From: CBDDBH01 sp965225625
Lineage (GTDB): Bacteria > Pseudomonadota > Gammaproteobacteria > JADZEE01
DNA length: 64,000 bases
Reading direction: 5' to 3'
Assembly (NCBI GenBank): GCA_965225625.1
Contig: CBDDBH010000018.1
Span: forward strand, 1-64,000
Position numbers and translations under genes: made by a program. The notes below the pieces were generated by a model. It was not told where the DNA came from. It worked only from the letters and a program-made list of their open reading frames with translations, and ran no database searches. Positions 53,509-63,197 of the stretch are shown here, in pieces. Within the stretch, counting starts at the first letter, position 1. Each line of letters starts with the position of its first letter.

Positions 53509-54880
53509 TCACCATTCCTCCGGATTAATGGCGGCCATCACGTCGTCCGGCACTTTGAAGCGTTCCGGGAACGGATAATCCAGCGGCGCGGTCGCGTCGA
53601 TGACCATCTTCTGATATCCCGCTGCTGTGTTGAACAAAGTGAATGAGTTCTTTATGACGTCGATATCCTTTGCCGGATTGGTGTTGCTCGTCAACGCCCA
53701 GATCACATCTTTCTCGTTAAATACATCGATGTCTTCGTCCACCACCACAATCCACTGGAAGAAGTTGGATTGCAGCATGGCCAAATGGCCCACCTGTTTG
53801 GCGAAACCCTCCCGACTCTTGCGGATCGAGATATAGCAACCCAGGCGCGAGCACATCGAGTGCGGCATGTGAACACCGACAATATTGCCGAAGCGCTGCT
53901 GCAATGCATTGTAGATACTGCCCTCCTTAGGCACGGCACTCAGATTCCAATGCCCCTGATGGCCGGAAAAAATGTCCTGCATGATGGCCTCATTGCGCAT
54001 GGTGATAGCCTTCACATTGAACACCTGCGTATGCACTGAGGCTGGTAGAAGCGAGTGACCTCGCCAAACGGATCAACCACAGTCTCCTCGTCGGGCGGAA
54101 CTTCACCTTCGAGGATGATCTCCGCATCGGCCGGCACCATAAAGTCCTCTCCCAGGTCACGGACGGCGCGAGGCGCAGGGGTTCGCCGAGAAACGCACCG
54201 ATTGTTTCGTAGTCATTATTGCCATACGGGGTCGCGGCAAGGACCCCCAGCGAGAATGCCGGATGGTGTCCAAGAATATTAATCACCGGTGCGGCACGGC
54301 CCAGTTCTCGATACCGGTCCATCATCCGCTCAAGATGAACGGAGTGTAGCGATGTCCCCATTCGCCGTGGATCGTCTTTGTAAAACGTCTTGGCATAAGA
54401 TAATTCGTAGAATCCTTCATCCGGATCCTTGATACCGATAATCATAGTCAATACCGGACCCATGTCTTTTTCGAAATGACGCACGATAGGCAGCATTCGA
54501 ACATCCGCTTCTTCGCCGGTGAATACTTTTTCCTGAACCGGCGCCGTGCCCTCGCAAATCGCGGGTGCGATCGAATCGGCGTCGCGTCTGGCCATCTCCA
54601 GACTCAGCGGCAACTTTGCCTGATCCGTGGGGTGGTCCATGGCACGGGCGATGCGCTCGCGTGTACCGAACAAATTTGATGCCAACTGCATCCCAGCCGG
54701 CTCACCGAACAGATTCTCCGGCAGCTCGAACAGTGCAACCGCATAGTCGTCACGCCGATCCCAGTGTTCCATCAACGCCGTTACTTCAAACGCCTGTGGC
54801 CGGATTCGCCGTGTGACCCGATTTACTTCACCGGGTTCGCTCGAAATCCCATCCAGGAATGTGGCTAGGCTCTTGGGCAT
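53509..54880 (-). pseudogene. UbiD-family decarboxylase with two frameshifts
   Basis: The N-terminal two thirds run in one frame from ATG 54880: LATFLDGISSEPGEVNRVTR, HFEKDMGPVLTMIIGIKDPD, GRAAPVINILGHHPAFSLGV, GAFLGEPLRLAPSVTW. Near 54152 the frame shifts to one reading GEDFMVPADAEIILEGEVPP and DEETVVDPFGEVTRFY, and near 54035-54045 it shifts again to QVFNVKAITMRNEAIMQDIF, ending DDVMAAINPEEW. All UbiD blocks are in order, so one gene of about 455 residues is broken by two single-base events. UbiD uses prenylated FMN to decarboxylate aromatic or unsaturated acids. Confidence 0.88.
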
Positions 54881-54895
54881 TGTTGATGCTCCGTC

Positions 54896-55166
54896 CTACT
54901 TCTTTTTCCGTTTGTCCTTGGCCTTCTTCTCTTTTCCGTCAGTTTTGGACTTCGCAGATTTGTCTTTAGCCTCGGTTTTCTCTTTCTCTTTCTCTTTTGT
55001 CCCTGCGTAGGCGTTGCCATGCTCGAGGCCCGAGTCACTTTTGTGTTCGCTGGAAGCTTCCGATCCCTGCTTTCGCTTATCGTCTTTGGCGAGTACCGCC
55101 GAATTCAGCGATAACCCAAAAACAAAAGATAATGACCAGTGATAGTGAGCGCATGAGTGTGTTCAT
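54896..55166 (-). pseudogene. lysine-rich secreted protein, frame broken in the signal peptide
   Basis: From ATG 55164-55166 MNTLMRSLSLVII begins a signal peptide. A second frame supplies LSFVFGLSLNSAVLAKDDK and a long Lys/Glu-rich tail with EKEKEKTEAKDKSAKSK and KDKRKKK to TAG 54896-54898. One indel near 55130-55140 would join them. Low complexity, no recognised domain. It sits between ubiD and the divergent AhpD-related gene. Confidence 0.4.
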
Positions 55167-55344
55167 CGTTTTATCCACCTGTTACCGTTTAATAACGGCA
55201 TCGATTCTACCGGCGACATGTATGGTTGCCTAGGCAAGGTCGTAAACCTTCATCCTCGAAGTAAAAAACTCTGGGCAGAGCAACTGCGACATGTTGTAAT
55301 CCGCCCTCTGTCAAAAGTGTGGCTCTGACCTGCCGAAGCCAAAA

Positions 55345-56088
55345 ATGCAACCGATTTCCTATGCCGCAGCCGATTTGCCGGTTCGCGCGGAAATTACTGC
55401 CGCCCACAACCGCTTCTGGCAACGGCTGGCTCTCCCCGGGTGCTGGTTCACCGGCAGCGAACGTGTTGCTATCGCCGCCGAAGTTCGAAAGGCGCGCGAC
55501 TGCGCCCTGTGCCGGCAGCGCAAGGCGGCGCTTTCGCCCATGCATGTTGATGGTGCTCACGACAACACCGGGCAATTACGCGACGTGGTCGTGGAAGCCG
55601 TGCACCGCATTACAACCGATTCCGGGCGGCTCACGCGGTCATGGTTCGACAGCCTGCTGAAACAGGGTCTGACCGAAGGCGAGTACGTCGAGATCATCGG
55701 CACGGTCGGCGCCACGCTGGAGATCGACACATTCTGCCTTGGCATCGGTGTCGGGGATCATCCATTACCCGCGCCCGAATCGGGCGAACCCAGCCGCTAT
55801 CGACCACCGCTGACGGAGAACCAGACTGCCTGGGTCGCTATGCTCCCAGCCGGTAAGGCCGGCGGTGCGGAGGCGGATCTATGGGAAGGCGAACGGGTCC
55901 TCAACGTCGAACGTGCCCTCAGCCTGGTTCCCGACGAAGTGCGCACGATGAACGACATAAGCGCCGCTCACTATGTGCCAATCGACCAATTCATGGATTT
56001 CACCGGGTCGCCACACGGCACCTTAAGCCGTGTGCAGATCGAACTCGTCGCCGCGAGAGTCTCGGCGCTCAACGGTTGCTTTTACTGA
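55345..56088 (+). CDS. alkylhydroperoxidase-related (seleno)protein-family member (copy 2)
   Basis: 247 residues. AhpD-like core with redox motif: GCWFTGSERVAIAAEVRKAR, DCALCRQRKAALSP, HRITTDSGRLTRSWFDSLLK, LTEGEYVEIIGTVGATLEID, GEPSRYRPPL, ALSLVPDEVRTMND and terminal RVSALNGCFY. Family members may carry selenocysteine in the CxxC; this one has Cys at both positions (CALC). Homologue of 44202-44924, which lacks the pair. Followed 15 nt later by its small partner. Physiological substrate unknown. Confidence 0.85.
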   Translation: MQPISYAAADLPVRAEITAAHNRFWQRLALPGCWFTGSERVAIAAEVRKARDCALCRQRKAALSPMHVDGAHDNTGQLRDVVVEAVHRITTDSGRLTRSWFDSLLKQGLTEGEYVEIIGTVGATLEIDTFCLGIGVGDHPLPAPESGEPSRYRPPLTENQTAWVAMLPAGKAGGAEADLWEGERVLNVERALSLVPDEVRTMNDISAAHYVPIDQFMDFTGSPHGTLSRVQIELVAARVSALNGCFY

Positions 56089-56103
56089 ACCAGTTCCCAT
56101 GCA

Positions 56104-56553
56104 ATGGCGCTCCGTGAGGGTGCTGCGCTGTCCGGACATGAGTTGCGCCTCGACGGGCTGACCGATCTCGCGCGGATCGTTGATGTCGGCGTATCGCACG
56201 GACCACAACTCGTCGCATTCGCTGACGCTGTCGTCGGCAACCTCGACACGCTTGTGGTGGCGCGTCAGACGGTGGTTGACGCAGTTGGCGCCGCTGCCAT
56301 GGTCGATGCCGCGGCGGTCATCGGCGATTTCCAATTCGCGGTTCGGATCGCCGATGCAAGCGGAATTCCTCTCGATCCGCCGATGCAAGTCATGTCGGCC
56401 GACCTGCGCGGGGATCTGGGGATCAATGACTTCGCGGCTGCGGCGAATACGCCGGACATCTCCAAGTTCAAACAGCTACTGTTAAATCTTGTCGCAAGAC
56501 CCTTGTTTCGTTGGATGATCAAACGAGAACGCTCAGCTCGTAGTAACGGCTAG
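56104..56553 (+). CDS. small partner protein of the AhpD-related gene (copy 2)
   Basis: 149 residues, homologous to 43827-44186 (MALREG, LVAFADAVVGNLD, VDAAAVIGDFQFAVRIADAS, LRGDLGINDFAAAANTP). It has an extra 30-residue basic C-terminal tail ending in RSARSNG. The same order and 15-nt spacing as in copy 1 argue for a functional pair. Function unknown. Confidence 0.72.
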   Translation: MALREGAALSGHELRLDGLTDLARIVDVGVSHGPQLVAFADAVVGNLDTLVVARQTVVDAVGAAAMVDAAAVIGDFQFAVRIADASGIPLDPPMQVMSADLRGDLGINDFAAAANTPDISKFKQLLLNLVARPLFRWMIKRERSARSNG

Positions 56554-56588
56554 AGTCTCAATTCGATAAATTGAGGAACACTGGTCGA

Positions 56589-58754
56589 ATGAAATTAAAG
56601 ATCATAGTTGTTGTTGTCGCTGCCATTGCACTTGCCGCGTTGTTTTGGACCGAGCGCTCAAACAATCCGGATGCGTTACCGCCGGCGCTGTCCGTGCAAC
56701 AGACTGCGGCCGTAAGCAGTACTTTAACCGCGCCGCGCGTGACGGACGAACGCATCGCGAATGCCGACAAGGAAACCGGTAACTGGCTGAGCTACGGTCG
56801 TAGTTACGACGAGCAGCGTTACAGCCCGCTCGCTCAAATCAATGCCGACAACGTTGCCGGTTTGAAGCTCGCCTGGCATCTGGACCTGGAGAGTAAACGT
56901 GGCCTTGAAGCGACGCCCTTGGTAGTCGACGGTCGCATGTATACCACCGGCACCTGGAGTGTGGTCTATGCCGTGAATGCAGCCACCGGCGAGTTGTTGT
57001 GGAAACACGATCCAAAAGTACCCCCGGAAAAGGCTATCGATGCATGCTGCGACGTCGTTAACCGCGGCGCAGCGCTTTGGGGTAACAAGGTCTACGCCGG
57101 CACGCTCGATGGGCGGCTGATTGCTCTGGATGCCGCGACCGGCGAGCAGGTCTGGTCGGTGCAAACCACCCCGGCGGACCGCCATTACACGATCACCGGC
57201 GCGCCCCGCGTCGCTAACGGCAGGGTCATCATCGGCAACGGCGGCGCCGAATTCGACGCACGTGGATTTGTCACCGCCTACGATGCCGAAACGGGCGAGC
57301 TCGCCTGGCGGTTCTACACGGTACCCGGTGATCCTTCGCAACCGTTCGAGAATCCCATTCTGGAAAAAGCGGCCGAGACATGGACGGGTGAATGGTGGAA
57401 ATACGGTGGCGGCGGCACGGTCTGGGACGCCATTACTTTCGATCCCGAACTGGATCTGGTCTACATCGGCGTCGGCAACGGCACGCCGTGGAATCAACGC
57501 ATCCGCAGTCCGCAGGGGGGCGACAATTTATTTCTTGCTTCCATCGTCGCGCTTAACGCCGATGATGGCAGCTACGTCTGGCACTACCAGACGGCACCAG
57601 GCGATACCTGGGATTTCACCGCGACCCAGCAAATCATGCTCGCGGATCTTGAGATCGACGGTCAGCAACGCAAGGTTTTGATGCAGGCACCCAAGAACGG
57701 ATTTTTCTACGTGCTCGATCGCGCCACCGGCGAACTGCTTTCCGCCGAACCTTTCGCAAAAATGACCTGGGCGACCCACGTCGATATGAAAACCGGTCGT
57801 CCCGTTGAAACCGCCAATGCCCGTTACCAAAGCGGGCCGTTCGAAAGTTTTCCGGCAGCGCCGGGCGCCCACAATTGGCACCCCATGGCTTACCACCCTG
57901 CTACCGGGCTGGTCTACATACCGGCACAGGACTTGCCGTTTGGATATAAGGATGCAGAGGCGTTCGAATTCAATCCCGCCATTGTGAATACAGGGCTTGA
58001 CGCTGTATTTTCCTCAATGCCGGAGGATGTTGAAGCTCAGGCGGCCGTCTACAAAATGTTGAAAGGCTATCTCCTGGCCTGGGATCCGGTCGCGCAGAAA
58101 CTGCGTTGGAAAATTGAATACCCAATCGCATGGAACGGTGGCGCTCTGGCGACCGCCGGAAACCTCGTGTTTCAGGGAACTTCTCCGGGAGAGTTTATCG
58201 CCTACAGCGCCGACACCGGCGAGCGTTTGTGGTCACACAACGCGCAAACAGCCGTACTTGCCGGTCCGGTAAGCTACGCTGTGGACGGAAAGCAGTTTAT
58301 TGCGGTCATGGCAGGCTGGGGCACCGCCTTTGGCATCGAATCCGGTCTCGCTGCCAGGTGGGCAGACGTGCCGGCACTTAATCGCATCGTCGCCTACACG
58401 CTCGACGGTGACGACAAACTGCCCGAGTTGCCGCCGCTACCCCCGGTACCGGAACCCCCGCCGCACACGGCAGATGCCGGCCTGGTGGCTGACGGAAAGC
58501 TGTTGTACCACAGCTACTGTACGCGCTGTCATGGCGACGCTGCGATCAGCACCAACGTGATCCCCGATCTGCGTGAACTGAATGCGCAATCCCACGCACT
58601 GTGGGATGCCGTCGTATTGGGCGGCGCACGGCTGGCGAAAGGTATGCCTGGATTCAGCACGCTGCTGAACAAAGCCGAAACCGATGCCATTCACGCCTAC
58701 GTGATTAAACGCGCACACGATCCGGTATATCTGCCGCCCACTGAGCCCTATTGA
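56589..58754 (+). CDS. PQQ-dependent quinohemoprotein alcohol dehydrogenase
   Basis: 721 residues from ATG 56589, with gagga 11 nt upstream; an earlier TTG is less likely. Membrane-anchor or signal helix (IIVVVVAAIALAALFW), then an eight-bladed propeller with tryptophan motifs, vicinal disulfide pair in IDACCDVVNRG, active-site region GDTWDFTATQQIMLADLE, and a C-terminal cytochrome c domain with heme site YCTRCHGDA and distal Met in KGMPGFSTLL. It oxidises alcohols or aldehydes in the periplasm and feeds electrons to cytochrome c. Family of type II quinohemoprotein ADH. Confidence 0.93.
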   Translation: MKLKIIVVVVAAIALAALFWTERSNNPDALPPALSVQQTAAVSSTLTAPRVTDERIANADKETGNWLSYGRSYDEQRYSPLAQINADNVAGLKLAWHLDLESKRGLEATPLVVDGRMYTTGTWSVVYAVNAATGELLWKHDPKVPPEKAIDACCDVVNRGAALWGNKVYAGTLDGRLIALDAATGEQVWSVQTTPADRHYTITGAPRVANGRVIIGNGGAEFDARGFVTAYDAETGELAWRFYTVPGDPSQPFENPILEKAAETWTGEWWKYGGGGTVWDAITFDPELDLVYIGVGNGTPWNQRIRSPQGGDNLFLASIVALNADDGSYVWHYQTAPGDTWDFTATQQIMLADLEIDGQQRKVLMQAPKNGFFYVLDRATGELLSAEPFAKMTWATHVDMKTGRPVETANARYQSGPFESFPAAPGAHNWHPMAYHPATGLVYIPAQDLPFGYKDAEAFEFNPAIVNTGLDAVFSSMPEDVEAQAAVYKMLKGYLLAWDPVAQKLRWKIEYPIAWNGGALATAGNLVFQGTSPGEFIAYSADTGERLWSHNAQTAVLAGPVSYAVDGKQFIAVMAGWGTAFGIESGLAARWADVPALNRIVAYTLDGDDKLPELPPLPPVPEPPPHTADAGLVADGKLLYHSYCTRCHGDAAISTNVIPDLRELNAQSHALWDAVVLGGARLAKGMPGFSTLLNKAETDAIHAYVIKRAHDPVYLPPTEPY

Positions 58755-58780
58755 TACAACTGCAATCTTGAGCTGCCTGC

Positions 58781-60016
58781 TCAGAACACGTATGTGAAGG
58801 GGTCACGACCCAGGCGCGCCAGACCGCTCAATTCGTAGGCCGTTTCCAGATCCATGAAGTAATGCGCCTTGATCGCATGCATGTCGCGCATGGCGCGCTG
58901 GATTGGACTGCTCATGGCGAGTTGGGAACCGCCGCCGGCAAAAAACGCCAACTCGGTCGCTTGGTAGCATAAATGCGTGGACAGCGTACCGCTGCGCCGA
59001 CACTGCGAGCGCTCCATCTGAGTCAACTGCCGGTTGGCCGCGGCCGCTTCCATAATCCGATCGGCCGAGTCGCGCAGCAGTAAGCGGGCTGTATGCACTT
59101 TAGCTTCCGCTTCACCGATCTGGCGGTGGGTGCGGGCCAGATCGGCTTGCGGAAGGTTGTGGGGCATCAAAGTTTTGCCCTCCACCGCACTGACCAAGTG
59201 ATCGACCGCGCCCTGCGCGACGCCGGGCGCCGGCCCGCATAACGCGGTGTGTAAGAAAGAATAATAGGTGGCGGCGAACAAATCGCCAGTATGCAATTCA
59301 CGACCGGGTGCGCGCCCATCCACCGCATCAGCTATCAAAAGCGTGCGGGCCTCCGGAACGAACACGTCGTCAACACCAATCGAGTGACTGCCGGTGCCGG
59401 AAAGTCCGGCGGCGTCCCAATCGCCTTTGATAGTCACCTCATCAATACGCAGCAGACACAGCCGCGCGTTGAGTGCAGGTACGCCAAATATTTTCCGGTT
59501 CAGCGGCTGCACCTCACCAGCTTCGTTCGTGACCATGGCACCGAGCATGATCCAGCCGCCGTGCTCGCAGCCCGAGGCAAACGGCCAGAATCCACTGATC
59601 TGAAAGCCGCCGTCTACGCGGCGCGCTTTACCGCGCGGGGCGAGCACCGCGCCGATATGGAAGTTTTCGTCCGCGGCCAAAGTCTCACGCTGCCCGGATT
59701 CAGGAAACATGGCAACAACCCAACTATGCTGCTGCCAGACACTCAGACACCACGACGACGACGCACAGCCGCGACCAATTTCAAACATCGCCTCAAGCCC
59801 TGCGTGGAGATCCTGTTCCAAGCCACCAAATTTTGCGGGGATCCACGCTCGGCACAGGCCCGCGGTTTCAAAATCCGCAATCGTTGCATCGGGGATCCTG
59901 CGCAACGCCTCGGCGTCGCGTGCACGCTCGGCAACAACGGGCCCAAGCGTACGCGCAGCAGTCGCCAGGTCGGGCGAACTACGATTAGCAGAGCTCGTGG
60001 CTAGTTTCTCGTTCAC
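58781..60016 (-). CDS. acyl-CoA-dehydrogenase-like flavoprotein
   Basis: 411 residues from GTG 60016, following the PhyH stop; the frame extends to 60163 inside PhyH. Sequence ADFETAGLCRAWIPAKFGG, RGCASSSWCLSVWQQHSWVV, GFQISGFWPFASGCEHGGWI, WDAAGLSGTGSHSIGVDDVF resembles flavin-dependent monooxygenases of the HpaC/DszC-type ACAD subfamily more than beta-oxidation enzymes. Downstream member of the GGDEF-PhyH-ACAD row. Substrate unknown. Confidence 0.82.
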   Translation of the reverse strand: MNEKLATSSANRSSPDLATAARTLGPVVAERARDAEALRRIPDATIADFETAGLCRAWIPAKFGGLEQDLHAGLEAMFEIGRGCASSSWCLSVWQQHSWVVAMFPESGQRETLAADENFHIGAVLAPRGKARRVDGGFQISGFWPFASGCEHGGWIMLGAMVTNEAGEVQPLNRKIFGVPALNARLCLLRIDEVTIKGDWDAAGLSGTGSHSIGVDDVFVPEARTLLIADAVDGRAPGRELHTGDLFAATYYSFLHTALCGPAPGVAQGAVDHLVSAVEGKTLMPHNLPQADLARTHRQIGEAEAKVHTARLLLRDSADRIMEAAAANRQLTQMERSQCRRSGTLSTHLCYQATELAFFAGGGSQLAMSSPIQRAMRDMHAIKAHYFMDLETAYELSGLARLGRDPFTYVF

Positions 60017-60032
60017 CGCCGCGCCGTTGGAA

Positions 60033-60869
60033 TCAAGCTGCGTGATGCCGCTGCCAGATGACGGGGAACAGGGTATCGTCGGCCGGATACTCACCAGCGG
60101 CGCAATCCGGTTCCCTGGGTAATTTGACTGTGTAAGGTTTGGGATCGTAACGCACGTCATCACCGAAAAAACGGATTGACAGACCTACGCGCCGCTGGGT
60201 CCGGGATTTGTTCGGCCCCGCGCCGTGCACGGTCAGTGGATGATGACAGATACAGTCGCCTGGCTCGAGATCCCAGCTAAGGAAGGACAGCGACGGATCA
60301 CTTTTGCGCGCCGAGAAATCCGGACACGGTTCAAGCTCTGGATTAGCGAATGCCGGATCCTCGTCCGGTGTCACTGGGCGATAGAATTTACCCCACTTGT
60401 GGGACCCCTTGATGTATTGCAGACCACTCGACACTTCAGTCACTGGAGTGAGCGCCAGCCAGATCGAAACCAGGTGCTCCCCCACAAAGGGCCAGAACGG
60501 CAGATCGTGATGCCACTGGGTAGGAGCGACCGTAGTGGGTTCCTTTATGAATAACTGGTCATACCAGAAACGAACTTTATCGCAACCCATCAAAGTGGCA
60601 CCAATCTCAGCCGCCGGGGATTCATCGCGGTATGCAAGAAAATCCGGGTCGCTGCCACACATGAATACGTTGGAGTAGAACTTACCGGTCTCGTCCGGTC
60701 GATCGACAACGCGCACACGACCGAAACCGCTTTTCATGCACCTCATAGCAGCGTCGTACATCCGCTTACACCACCGTTCATCGAACAGGCCGCGCAGACA
60801 AACCACGCCGTCTTGCCGATAGGCGCTGACGTCTTCATTGGTAATTGGCTTAGCAGGTTTTCGGTTCAT
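60033..60869 (-). CDS. PhyH-family Fe(II)/2-oxoglutarate dioxygenase
   Basis: 278 residues. Metal triad visible as H120-x-D122 (QWHHDLPFWPF) and a distal His in HHPLTVHGAGPNKS, with Arg in RRVGLSIRFFGDD for 2-oxoglutarate. Family of phytanoyl-CoA and small-molecule hydroxylases. Overlaps the diguanylate cyclase stop by 4 nt (ATGA). Substrate not inferable. Confidence 0.88.
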   Translation of the reverse strand: MNRKPAKPITNEDVSAYRQDGVVCLRGLFDERWCKRMYDAAMRCMKSGFGRVRVVDRPDETGKFYSNVFMCGSDPDFLAYRDESPAAEIGATLMGCDKVRFWYDQLFIKEPTTVAPTQWHHDLPFWPFVGEHLVSIWLALTPVTEVSSGLQYIKGSHKWGKFYRPVTPDEDPAFANPELEPCPDFSARKSDPSLSFLSWDLEPGDCICHHPLTVHGAGPNKSRTQRRVGLSIRFFGDDVRYDPKPYTVKLPREPDCAAGEYPADDTLFPVIWQRHHAA

Positions 60870-61984
60870 TCCGTCATGTCGAGCACACGGTCCCTGCCGG
60901 CTTGTTTGGCGCGATACAGGCGAGCGTCCGCAACCGCGGTTAGATCGCTCGCCGTATTACCGTCGGCTGGAAATTCCGCAATCCCGCCGCTCAGAGTAAG
61001 CAGGGACTCGCTGTTGTCTTTAATTACCGGTGTCATGGCCAGTTTTTTCTGGATACGGCCGATTGTAACCATCGCGCCTTTAACATCGGTATCCGGCAGC
61101 ACGACAACAAACTCCTCGCCACCCCACCTGGCGACAATGTCCTCGCCACGCATCGCCGCGGTTAATGCATTGGCGACGACCGTGAGCGCAACATCGCCTG
61201 CTTTATGACCCCATTTGTCATTGAATCGCTTGAAATGATCCACATCCAGAAATGCGAGCACCACAGTCTCTTTGCGCCGCGCTGCACGAGACAGTTCGCC
61301 GGCAAAACGAGCATCGAAATACAAACGGTTACCCAGTCCGGTTAACTGGTCGATTCCAGAGACATGTAACAACTTACGCGAGCGAAGAACAATGCCACAG
61401 GCCAGAACGGTGGCCGTTAGCATCAGCAGTATGCGCCCCACCTGAACCGTCCAGCTGAATTGCCCATAGATGGAATTGCGAAATTCTGACGCACTCAGAT
61501 CCCAGTTGTGGATGACTAAATACAAAATGCTGACGTATTCAATCACGCTCAGCAGTCCTGCCGCCAGACACACTCGCATATCGAAGCGAATGCTGCTGGC
61601 GATGATGAAAATGAGATAACACTCCCACACCAACATGCTGTTGGTGGCAACCAGAGGCTTGCCGCTTAGCGCAAATGCAGCGAGGACAGCACTGACAATG
61701 GAGATGTCGAAGCCGGTTGTAATAAACGCTATCCCCGGAACGTGAAGATCTCGTCGCGCCATCCACACAAACAGCGCAGCCACCGCGAGCGCGATCGTGG
61801 CCGCAACGAGCCCAACTAAGGACTCAGGTCTGCGGTCGCCGAAAACGAAAACCCCACTTAACGGCACCAGCCAGATCACCAGGAAAAAGACCACACGGAT
61901 ATTGGCGGCGAGTCGTTCTCCGCCAGCACCGACTTCAATAACCGCCCCAGGGGCAGGGGCAAATGTCGCGCGAATATTTAACAC
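60866..61984 (-). CDS. diguanylate cyclase with N-terminal membrane domain
   Basis: 372 residues. Six hydrophobic helices up to about residue 190, then a GGDEF domain: DQLTGLGNRLYFDARFAGEL, FLDVDHFKRFNDKWGHKAGD and active site RWGGEEFVVVLPD, with an RxxD inhibitory site (RGED) five residues before it. It makes cyclic di-GMP from GTP. The A-site is intact, so it should be active. Overlaps the PhyH gene. Confidence 0.93.
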   Translation of the reverse strand: MLNIRATFAPAPGAVIEVGAGGERLAANIRVVFFLVIWLVPLSGVFVFGDRRPESLVGLVAATIALAVAALFVWMARRDLHVPGIAFITTGFDISIVSAVLAAFALSGKPLVATNSMLVWECYLIFIIASSIRFDMRVCLAAGLLSVIEYVSILYLVIHNWDLSASEFRNSIYGQFSWTVQVGRILLMLTATVLACGIVLRSRKLLHVSGIDQLTGLGNRLYFDARFAGELSRAARRKETVVLAFLDVDHFKRFNDKWGHKAGDVALTVVANALTAAMRGEDIVARWGGEEFVVVLPDTDVKGAMVTIGRIQKKLAMTPVIKDNSESLLTLSGGIAEFPADGNTASDLTAVADARLYRAKQAGRDRVLDMTE

Positions 61985-62102
61985 GTGGGCTATTCAGGAG
62001 AAACCGAGGTTAAAATTAAGCATCCAGATGCAGGGCATGCTACAGACTGTGTAGGCACATCGGAACCTGTCTCAGACATACGGATCGGCAAAGGAGAGTG
62101 AT

Positions 62103-63188
62103 ATGAAGCTCGGGATCATGTTCGACACCCATGTAGATAAGTGGGAACTGATCAAATACGCGGAGGAGCTGGGGTTTCATCGCGCGTGGGTGCCTGACTC
62201 GCAAATGATCTTCTCGGATTGCTACTCGACTCTAGCGTTGGCGGCAGCTAATACTGAGAAGATCTTGCTCGGCACCGGCATGACGGTACCCGGATTGCGG
62301 ATTGCCCCAGTCACAGCGCAGGCGATAGGCGGCATCAATCAACTCGCGCCTGGGCGCACGTTTCTCGGCATTGCGACAGGCAATACCGCCATGCGGCTGC
62401 TGGGCCAGGGCTCGATTTCGGCGAGAGAACTCAGGGAATATATCGGCATCGTTCGCCGCCTTCTTGACGGCGAGCCGGTGGACTTTTCATTCCGCGGGAA
62501 GAGCGCCGAGATCCAGTTCATGCACAGGGACCGCCACTACATCAATCTCGACAATCGCATCCCGATCTACGTTGCGGCAAACGGGCCGAAAGCTCTCAGA
62601 ATCGCTGGTGAACTGGCGGACGGATGGATGACCGCCGGCGGTTGCAACGAAGAGATCGTGTCGGCGGAGCTCGCCAAAGTGAGAGCTGCAGCCGCGGCCG
62701 CCAACCGAACCCTCGGCGACGATTATCTGCGGTGTTGCACGATCAGCGCCTGTGTATTGCGACCGGGCGAGAAGTTGACCGATGACCGAGTGATTAATCA
62801 AACCGGCTCGATGGTGACGACCACCTTACATCATATTTACGAGTTCTGGGAACAGAGCGGGCGCAAGGACCACATGATCCCACCGTTTTTCACCAACTTA
62901 TGGGATGAGTTCCTGGCAGAAATTGACAAGCTTCCAGAAAAATCGCGTTTCCGCTATCTCCACAGGGGACACGCGACGTTTCTGCGCGAGGAAGAGCGCC
63001 GCTTTGTTACGCCGGAGGCCATTCGCGGCTCCTGCGTCGTCGGCGAACCGGATGAAATTGTCGCACAAGTGCAGGCCTTGGAGCGTCTCGGTCTGACAGA
63101 ACTTGCCTTGTTACCGCCTGCCGATTACCAACGTGAGGTGTATCGCGATGTTGCTGAATTAGTCATGCCGCATTTAGCGGATCAGTGA
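62103..63188 (+). CDS. luciferase-like flavin-dependent oxidoreductase
   Basis: 361 residues, RBS aaggaga. LLM class: MKLGIMFDTHVDKWELIKYA, HRAWVPDSQMIFSD, EKILLGTGMTVPGLRIAPVT, GRTFLGIATGNTAMRLLGQG and IPIYVAANGPKALRIAGELA. Similar to F420- or FMNH2-dependent oxidoreductases such as tetrahydromethanopterin reductase-like enzymes; cofactor undecided. Confidence 0.9.
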   Translation: MKLGIMFDTHVDKWELIKYAEELGFHRAWVPDSQMIFSDCYSTLALAAANTEKILLGTGMTVPGLRIAPVTAQAIGGINQLAPGRTFLGIATGNTAMRLLGQGSISARELREYIGIVRRLLDGEPVDFSFRGKSAEIQFMHRDRHYINLDNRIPIYVAANGPKALRIAGELADGWMTAGGCNEEIVSAELAKVRAAAAAANRTLGDDYLRCCTISACVLRPGEKLTDDRVINQTGSMVTTTLHHIYEFWEQSGRKDHMIPPFFTNLWDEFLAEIDKLPEKSRFRYLHRGHATFLREEERRFVTPEAIRGSCVVGEPDEIVAQVQALERLGLTELALLPPADYQREVYRDVAELVMPHLADQ

Positions 63189-63197
63189 CTGCAGCAC

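Noticed and set aside
54813..55010. Forward Phe/Ser-rich frame
   Set aside because: Complement of the Lys-rich tail; composition is a by-product of AAG/GAG codons.
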